Shown: positions 59,513-64,000 of the stretch, one piece after another | Layout of the letters: every line of letters starts with the position of its first letter | How positions within the stretch are numbered: position 1 is the first letter of the stretch | Source: an uncultured Eggerthella sp. | GTDB taxonomy: Bacteria > Actinomycetota > Coriobacteriia > Coriobacteriales > Eggerthellaceae | Assembly (NCBI GenBank): GCA_958431815.1 | Contig: CAUASB010000002.1 | Coordinates: 124,001-188,000, forward strand | Length of the DNA: 64,000 nucleotides | Direction of reading: 5' to 3' | The notes under the pieces: model-generated | What the model was told of the DNA's origin: nothing | Seen by the model: the letters and a program-made list of their open reading frames with translations, nothing else | The model's database searches: none | Program-made: the position numbers and the translations under genes

Positions 59513-59545
59513 GCGGTGCAGCCATCAAACCGACGACCGCACCGC
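59513..59545 (-). terminator. feo operon terminator
   Basis: GCGGTGC (59513-59519) and GCACCGC (59539-59545) pair across a 19-nt loop; on the minus strand TTTTTTATTG follows. It lies 22 bp past the stop of the Cys-rich peptide gene. Confidence 0.75.
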
Positions 59546-59567
59546 CCATCGAAGCAGAATCGAAATG

Positions 59568-59786
59568 CTACGAATGCTTTTCCTTGTCAGCATTCTTCAT
59601 AGCCCTGTCGATGTCTTTCACCATATCTTCTGCGCAAGGGCATTTGTCAGGGTTATGGGCACTGCAGCCTCCGCACTCATCGCACGAAATGTGCTTGCCT
59701 TGCTTGTGCGCACGTACCCAACTGGCAATAATCGCGCCAACGATTACCACCAATACGGCTAACACCGCAAACGTGCCAAGATTCAT
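59568..59786 (-). CDS. FeoB-associated Cys-rich membrane protein
   Basis: A 72-residue peptide with an N-terminal transmembrane helix (residues 5-24), a basic stretch and a Cys cluster CDECGGCSAHNPDKCPC at 35-51. These small proteins are regularly found beside FeoB and are thought to help ferrous iron transport at the membrane, perhaps in the role of FeoC. It lies 109 bp downstream of feoB on the same strand. Confidence 0.88.
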   Translation of the reverse strand: MNLGTFAVLAVLVVIVGAIIASWVRAHKQGKHISCDECGGCSAHNPDKCPCAEDMVKDIDRAMKNADKEKHS

Positions 59787-59895
59787 CGAAGCCCACCTCT
59801 TTTCCTTAGGCTCCCCTTAGGAAGCCGCAATGAAAGTCGCAGGCCTGCGAACGTATCGACAAGCCTGCGACAAAACGCTTTAACGCATCCGCCCT

Positions 59896-62487
59896 TTACG
59901 CTTCGTCAACCGAGCGAACAGCAGCTTTGCCCTGCCACTTGTTGGGGCGGAACAGCAGCCACAGGAAGGCGATGAAGAAGGCGATCGCAACAACGGTGAA
60001 CACGTTGAAGGTTACCTCGCCCAAGGCCAAGCCAGCGAACTGGTAGATCCACAGGGACACAACCCAAGCAATACCGCACTGATAGCCAATCGCTGCGAAG
60101 AACCACTTGATGTTGTTCATCTCGCGTTTGATGGCGCCCATAGCCGCAAAGCAGGGAGCGCACAGCAGGTTGAATGCCAGGAAGGCATAACCGGATGCGT
60201 AGGTGAAGGCCGCCTGAACGTTTGCGTACCAGCCGGCATCGCCGTCGTACAGAATGCCGAAGGTGGAAACAACGTTTTCCTTCGCAATAAGGCCGGTAAT
60301 GGTTGCTGAAGCAGCCTGCCAATCGCCGAAGCCCTGAGGCGAGAAGATCCAGCAGATAGCGCTACCGATAACAGCCAAGATCGAATCATTCTGATCCTCA
60401 ACCGCCTGGAATACGCCGTCGACGAATCCATAGGAGGAAATGAACCAGATAAGGATTGCCGCTACCAAGATGATCGTGCCGGCCTTCTTGATGAACGACC
60501 AAGCGCGTTCCCACATGCTGCGAAGAACCGCGCCGATGGTGGGCAGATGGTAAGCCGGGAGCTCCATAACGAACGGAGCAGGGTCGCCTGCGAAGAAGCG
60601 CGTCTTCTTCAAGATAACGCCCGAGCACAGAATCGCAATGATGCCCAGGAAGTAGGCGCTCGGGGCAACCCACCATTCGCCACCGAATACCGCGCCGGCG
60701 AACAGGGCGATAATCGGGAGCTTAGCACCACAAGGAATGAACGTCGTGGTCATTACCGTCATGCGACGGTCGTTCTGGTTCTCGATGGTGCGCGAAGACA
60801 TGATGCCAGGAACACCGCAACCGGTGCCGATGAGAATCGGCACGAACGATTTGCCGGAAAGGCCGAAACGGCGGAACACACGGTCCAAAATGAAGGCGAT
60901 ACGCGCCATGTAGCCGCACGACTCAAGGAAGCCCAGCAGCAAGAACAGTACGAGCATCTGGGGAACGAAGCCGAGTACTGCACCAACACCAGCGATGATG
61001 CCGTCAAGAATCAAAGCCTTCAGCCAATCGGCACAACCGATGGAATCCAAGCCCTGTTCAACCAGCGGAGGAATGCCAGGAACCCACATGCCGTACTGGG
61101 TCGGGTCGGGCTCTGAGCCTTCCAGTTCCTCGGCGTACTTGTCCGCGTCCACTTCCTGTTCAGCGCCATCCGCGTCAACATACGTTGCCGTAATGCCGGC
61201 ATCGGCCGCTTCTTCGGAGAAGTCGTCTGATTCAGGGTCAAGGCCAGCTTCGATCGCAGCACCCTCGAATGCGGCGATGGCTTGCTGATCACCCTGGTAA
61301 GGAGCCAGGGTATCGAGCGCTTCCTGGTACGAGTCCGCATCGACTTCAGTGGTCTCGTTTTCGCCGGTTTCGTCGTCATAGGAATCGAACGAAGCAGTCA
61401 GGCCTGCAGCTGCAGCATCTTCAACGAACGTATCGGACTTGGGATCAAGACCGGCATCTTCCGCAGCCTCTTCAAAGGCATCGACGCTGCTCTTCGCATC
61501 GTCGTATTCCGATGTTGCCTCGTCGTACTGCTCCTGGCCAGGGCCGAAGAACCAACCGTCGCCGAACACGCCATCGTTGGCCCAGTCAGTGGCAACACTG
61601 CCGACAGTGGAAACGGAAATGTAGTACACAAGGAACATGACCAGCACGAAAATCGGCAACGCCAAGATTCGGTTGGTAACCACGCGGTCAATTTTGTCAG
61701 ACGTGGTTAACTCGTTGGCAGAGTTTTTACTGCGGCAGTGATCGATGATGTTGGAGATGTGGGTATAGCGGTCGTTGATGATCACGCTTTCGGTGTCATC
61801 GTCGCTTTCTTTCTCCACCTTGGCAATAACATCGCTTACATCCGGTGCGCCCTCAAGGGAGGCAGAGATCTTTCCGTCCTTCTCAAGAAGCTTGATTGCA
61901 TAGAAGCGCTTGAGGTTCGCAGGCACGGAAGAAGGCAGACGGTCTTCAATGGTCGAAAGCGCTTCCTCGACTACCGCGGAAAACGTGATGGGGGTAGGCG
62001 CCGCCGCGGAACCGATGGTCTTCAGACAGTTGACTACCTGGTCGATGCCTTCGTTCTTCAGTGCCGAAATCTCAACAACGTTGCAGCCCAGTTCCTTGGC
62101 AAGCTGATCGGCATGGATTTCGTCGCCGCGCTTGCGGACAACGTCCATCATGTTCACGGCAACGACAACCGGCACGCCCATTTCAAGAAGCTGGGTGGTC
62201 AGGTACAGGTTGCGTTCAAGGTTGCTGCCGTCAACGATGTTCAAAATCGCATCGGGCTTCTCCTGGATCAGGAAGTTACGGGCAACAACCTCTTCAAGGG
62301 TATACGGGGAAAGGGAGTAGATACCAGGAAGGTCGGTGATCTCGATGGATTTATCTTCCTTGAGCTTTCCGCCTTTCTTTTCTACCGTAACGCCTGGCCA
62401 GTTACCGACATACTGGTTTGAGCCGGTCAGAGCGTTGAACAGGGTGGTTTTACCACTGTTCGGGTTGCCTGCAAGTGCAACTCTCAT
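59896..62487 (-). CDS. feoB: Ferrous iron transporter FeoB with an acidic tandem-repeat insert
   Basis: A GTPase-gated Fe(II) importer of 863 residues, about 150 longer than many FeoB. The G domain has G1 GNPNSGKTT at 7-15, G2/G3 VTVEKKGG and DLPGIYSL, G4 NMMD near 117 and G5 SALKNEG. After the helix near 272-290, a highly acidic segment (about residues 316-464) is inserted in the first extracytoplasmic loop. It contains two related units about 70 residues apart: EEAAEDAGLDPKSDTF and EGAAIEAGLDPESDDF, each followed by AGLTASF/AGITATY and VDADSYQEAL/VDADKYAEEL. The transporter core follows with GVGAVLGFVPQMLVLFLLLG and PCGAKLPIIALFAGAVF. ATG 62485-62487. Confidence 0.96.
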   Translation of the reverse strand: MRVALAGNPNSGKTTLFNALTGSNQYVGNWPGVTVEKKGGKLKEDKSIEITDLPGIYSLSPYTLEEVVARNFLIQEKPDAILNIVDGSNLERNLYLTTQLLEMGVPVVVAVNMMDVVRKRGDEIHADQLAKELGCNVVEISALKNEGIDQVVNCLKTIGSAAAPTPITFSAVVEEALSTIEDRLPSSVPANLKRFYAIKLLEKDGKISASLEGAPDVSDVIAKVEKESDDDTESVIINDRYTHISNIIDHCRSKNSANELTTSDKIDRVVTNRILALPIFVLVMFLVYYISVSTVGSVATDWANDGVFGDGWFFGPGQEQYDEATSEYDDAKSSVDAFEEAAEDAGLDPKSDTFVEDAAAAGLTASFDSYDDETGENETTEVDADSYQEALDTLAPYQGDQQAIAAFEGAAIEAGLDPESDDFSEEAADAGITATYVDADGAEQEVDADKYAEELEGSEPDPTQYGMWVPGIPPLVEQGLDSIGCADWLKALILDGIIAGVGAVLGFVPQMLVLFLLLGFLESCGYMARIAFILDRVFRRFGLSGKSFVPILIGTGCGVPGIMSSRTIENQNDRRMTVMTTTFIPCGAKLPIIALFAGAVFGGEWWVAPSAYFLGIIAILCSGVILKKTRFFAGDPAPFVMELPAYHLPTIGAVLRSMWERAWSFIKKAGTIILVAAILIWFISSYGFVDGVFQAVEDQNDSILAVIGSAICWIFSPQGFGDWQAASATITGLIAKENVVSTFGILYDGDAGWYANVQAAFTYASGYAFLAFNLLCAPCFAAMGAIKREMNNIKWFFAAIGYQCGIAWVVSLWIYQFAGLALGEVTFNVFTVVAIAFFIAFLWLLFRPNKWQGKAAVRSVDEA

Positions 62488-62572
62488 TCATTCCTCCATT
62501 CAGTGTTAGATGGGGCTAACTACAGGATTTAAAAAATGACCGCACTAGGCGATCAAAGAGCGCACTATGCCA

Positions 62573-62603
62573 ATCAAAGGATGCTCATGCCTGACCCTTT
62601 GAT
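62573..62603 (-). promoter_or_regulatory. Hairpin between feoA and feoB
   Basis: ATCAAAGG (62573-62580) and CCTTTGAT (62596-62603) form an 8-bp stem with a 15-nt loop in the 130-bp feoA-feoB gap. There is no T tract, so partial attenuation or mRNA processing is more likely than termination. Confidence 0.4.
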
Positions 62604-62617
62604 GGACATAGCTACGC

Positions 62618-62839
62618 TTATTCAACCTCGATCATCTGCGCGTCTTCTTTACGCAGAGAGAGCTCGTAACCGCGAACAGTAACTTCAACCGGATCGCCCA
62701 AAGGTGCAACCTTGCGAATGTACACCGAGCATCCTTTCGTGATGCCCATGTCCATGATGCGGCGCTTGACTGCGCCCGTGCCATTGAGCTTCACAACGGT
62801 AACCGTTTCACCGTTCTTAGCTTCACGAAGTGTTTTCAC
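62618..62839 (-). CDS. feoA: FeoA-domain protein (proximal to feoB)
   Basis: A 73-residue SH3-like protein that partners FeoB. It starts at GTG 62837-62839, with AAAGGAGG 4 nt upstream, giving VKTLREAKNGETVTVVKLNG; motifs include RRIMDMGITKGCSVYIRKVA and DPVEVTVRGYELSLRKEDA. It is the second of two adjacent feoA genes and is separated from the first by 46 bp. Confidence 0.93.
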   Translation of the reverse strand: MKTLREAKNGETVTVVKLNGTGAVKRRIMDMGITKGCSVYIRKVAPLGDPVEVTVRGYELSLRKEDAQMIEVE

Positions 62840-62885
62840 TGTGCCTCCTTTCCCAATTGCATGCTGAATCGTTTTTGGCAAACCG

Positions 62886-63098
62886 CTACACCGTGATGTG
62901 CTTGGCAAGCTCAGAGGAAAGGGCCACGCGCGAACCTTTCACGTTCACGATGAGGTTTCCGCCAATGCGAGAAACAACCGAAATCTCTTCCCCAGGGACG
63001 AATCCCAAGTTCTCAAGATGACGATGAATGTCGCCAGCACCATCATGAAGTTGCTTTACGTGGTAAATGCCATTCTTTTTGATTTCAGACAAAACCAT
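62886..63098 (-). CDS. feoA: FeoA-domain protein (first gene of feo operon)
   Basis: A 70-residue SH3-like FeoA protein with VKQLHDGAGDIHRHLENLGF, VPGEEISVVSRIGGNLIVNV and GSRVALSSELAKHI. It differs clearly from the second FeoA, so the pair is not a recent duplication. ATG 63096-63098 opens the feoA-feoA-feoB operon. FeoA is thought to bind the FeoB G domain in the cytosol. Confidence 0.93.
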   Translation of the reverse strand: MVLSEIKKNGIYHVKQLHDGAGDIHRHLENLGFVPGEEISVVSRIGGNLIVNVKGSRVALSSELAKHITV

Positions 63099-63153
63099 GA
63101 TGCTTCCTTCCGCTTGCTATGCCTCTAGGGCAGTTTGCGACCCCAGTAAGCCA

Positions 63154-63200
63154 GGGTTAACTAACAGAAAGATGTTAACCCCGTCAAACTAATGCGTCAA
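63154..63200 (-). promoter_or_regulatory. feo promoter with overlapping operator
   Basis: On the minus strand TTGACG (plus 63195-63200), a 17-nt spacer and TAACAT (plus 63172-63177) form a good promoter. An 8-bp inverted repeat, GGGTTAAC (63154-63161) and GTTAACCC (63174-63181), covers the -10 box and start site. A metal-dependent repressor of the DtxR type is the natural candidate, but the sequence does not match the DtxR/IdeR consensus exactly. Confidence 0.55.
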
Positions 63201-63268
63201 TGTTTACCAAGGGTTATTTTCAAAAACTTTTCTCTTCCAGCATCACCCCGCAAAGCCCCGGCAGCACA

Positions 63269-63310
63269 AAGCCCCGGCAGCGTCGCGTTTCCGCGATGCT
63301 GCCGGGGCTT
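63269..63310 (-). terminator. Terminator after the ruvB operon
   Basis: AAGCCCCGGCAGC and GCTGCCGGGGCTT form a 13-bp stem that continues through TCGCG/CGCGA. On the minus strand it lies 46 bp after the stop of the unknown helical protein. A second partial copy of the left arm (AAAGCCCCGGCAGC near 63252) follows, allowing an alternative fold. Confidence 0.8.
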
Positions 63311-63355
63311 ATCAAAACCGCAAGCGACCTTCGACAAACGAGTAGGTCGAAAAGA

Positions 63356-63769
63356 CTACAGATCGAGCCCGCTTCTTTCGAACAGGGAATCCAGCTCGCT
63401 TTGACTTATACTGCCTTCCCCAAGGTCAATCCCAAAAGCGCGCGCAACCGCATACGCTTGGTTCTGGCGCAATTCAGAGGCATCCGAATCGCCCGCCTCA
63501 CGCAAATACTGCGAAGAAAGCAGCAGCGAACGCGAGACGTATTCCATCAGCTGGGGGTCTGGCTGCGATAGCTGCAGCATCGCGGCCATCGACTCCGGAG
63601 CCATGCGCAAAAGAAGGTCCCCATCCATTTCGGTCGCATCCGAGACCGCAGTATCAAGCAGCTCAGCTGCCGCCCGCGGATCGTTTTGACCCCTAGCACG
63701 TAACAGGCTGTCCTTCATTGCCGCAGCAAGCTGCATGAACATGCGCATCAAATAATCTTGCGTAAACAC
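63356..63769 (-). CDS. Unknown helical protein downstream of ruvB
   Basis: A 137-residue, mostly alpha-helical, soluble acidic protein beginning VFTQDYLMRMFMQLAAAMKD. It has a repeated hydrophobic pattern in DPRAAAELLDTAVSDATEMD and PQLMEYVSRSLLLSSQYLRE that suggests a TPR-like or helical-bundle fold. I do not recognise the family. The start is GTG 63767-63769, directly behind the ruvB stop, with GGAAAGAAG upstream. The context suggests co-expression with Holliday-junction processing genes; it could be only a passenger. Confidence 0.72.
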   Translation of the reverse strand: MFTQDYLMRMFMQLAAAMKDSLLRARGQNDPRAAAELLDTAVSDATEMDGDLLLRMAPESMAAMLQLSQPDPQLMEYVSRSLLLSSQYLREAGDSDASELRQNQAYAVARAFGIDLGEGSISQSELDSLFERSGLDL

Positions 63770-63770
63770 A

Positions 63771-64000
63771 TTATCTTCTTTCCGGGTATCGAATGCCCAA
63801 ATGATCATAGGCGCGCTCGGTAGCCTGGCGGCCCTTAGGCGTCCGGACAAGCAAACCCTGCTGCAGCAAGTAGGGCTCGTATACGTCTTCCAAGGTATCA
63901 GGCTCTTCCGATAAAGCGGAAGCCAGCGTGGAAAGGCCGACGGGGCGCCCCGAGAATTGAACGCACAAAAGCTCAAGAATCCTGTTGTCCACCGGATCAA
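63771..64000 (-). CDS. ruvB: Holliday junction helicase RuvB, C-terminal part (cut by window edge)
   Basis: The last 76 residues of RuvB, the ATPase motor of RuvABC branch migration. The winged-helix C-terminal domain is typical: [40 protein letters not shown] and [18 protein letters not shown]. The AAA+ part lies right of the window. The gene ends 1 bp before the start codon of the unknown helical protein. Confidence 0.93.
   Translation of the reverse strand, partial: DPVDNRILELLCVQFSGRPVGLSTLASALSEEPDTLEDVYEPYLLQQGLLVRTPKGRQATERAYDHLGIRYPERR

Overview
The window reads as a chromosomal segment of a moderately GC-rich anaerobic actinomycete of the class Coriobacteriia, most likely an Eggerthellaceae-type gut bacterium. 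This is an inference from protein character: actinobacterial RpoB/RpoC, a four-subunit 2-oxoacid:ferredoxin oxidoreductase, an oxygen-independent metabolism gene set, FeoB with an acidic insert, SecD-SecF fused, and PdxR/PdxST. No rRNA is present to fix the taxonomy. Most genes lie on the minus strand; only trmH-like, queH-queA, the NYN gene, pdxS/pdxT, tracrRNA and two tiny toxin genes are on the plus strand.

Layout. 0-6 kb: an MBL-fold hydrolase (cut by the window edge), bifunctional Rel, and a RecJ-RecQ-like fusion. 6.2-12.2 kb: iron alcohol dehydrogenase, LtrA-like membrane protein, an ion permease, then two near-identical type I toxin loci of the holin-like kind that bracket a small membrane protein and a NapH-like polyferredoxin. 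12.2-14.5 kb: aroE, aroD and an internally deleted ADP-ribosylglycohydrolase pseudogene. 14.8-21.7 kb: a complete type II-A CRISPR locus (nine repeats, csn2, cas2, cas1, cas9, tracrRNA) in which cas9 carries two separate inactivating lesions. 22-30.5 kb: housekeeping block pth-prs-glmU, a peptidoglycan-binding-domain protein, a polyprenyl synthase, tRNA-Leu, ppx, an FtsB-like protein, yebC. 30.6-37.1 kb: an RNA methyltransferase, a paaK-porGDAB cluster, hisE. 37.2-50.8 kb: OatA-like acyltransferase, rpoC, rpoB, a DUF1292 protein, secDF. 51-54.7 kb: tgt, a HAD hydrolase and a divergent queH-queA fusion. 54.9-59.2 kb: a NYN/OST-HTH protein, pdxR and divergent pdxS-pdxT. 59.5-64 kb: feoA-feoA-feoB plus a FeoB-associated Cys-rich peptide, an unknown helical protein and the end of ruvB.

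How the parts work together. The tgt and queH-queA genes form a queuosine-insertion locus covering base exchange, epoxyqueuosine formation and its reduction. PdxR sits back to back with the PdxST pyridoxal phosphate synthase it is expected to control. The feo genes follow a good promoter whose -10 box lies inside an inverted repeat, as expected for metal repression. PaaK with PorGDAB suggests interconversion of an aryl or 2-oxo acid and its CoA ester with ferredoxin as electron carrier. The most unusual protein-level features are an alpha-CTD-like domain at the C-terminus of RpoC, the RecJ-helicase fusion, the QueH-QueA fusion and a tandem acidic repeat in FeoB.
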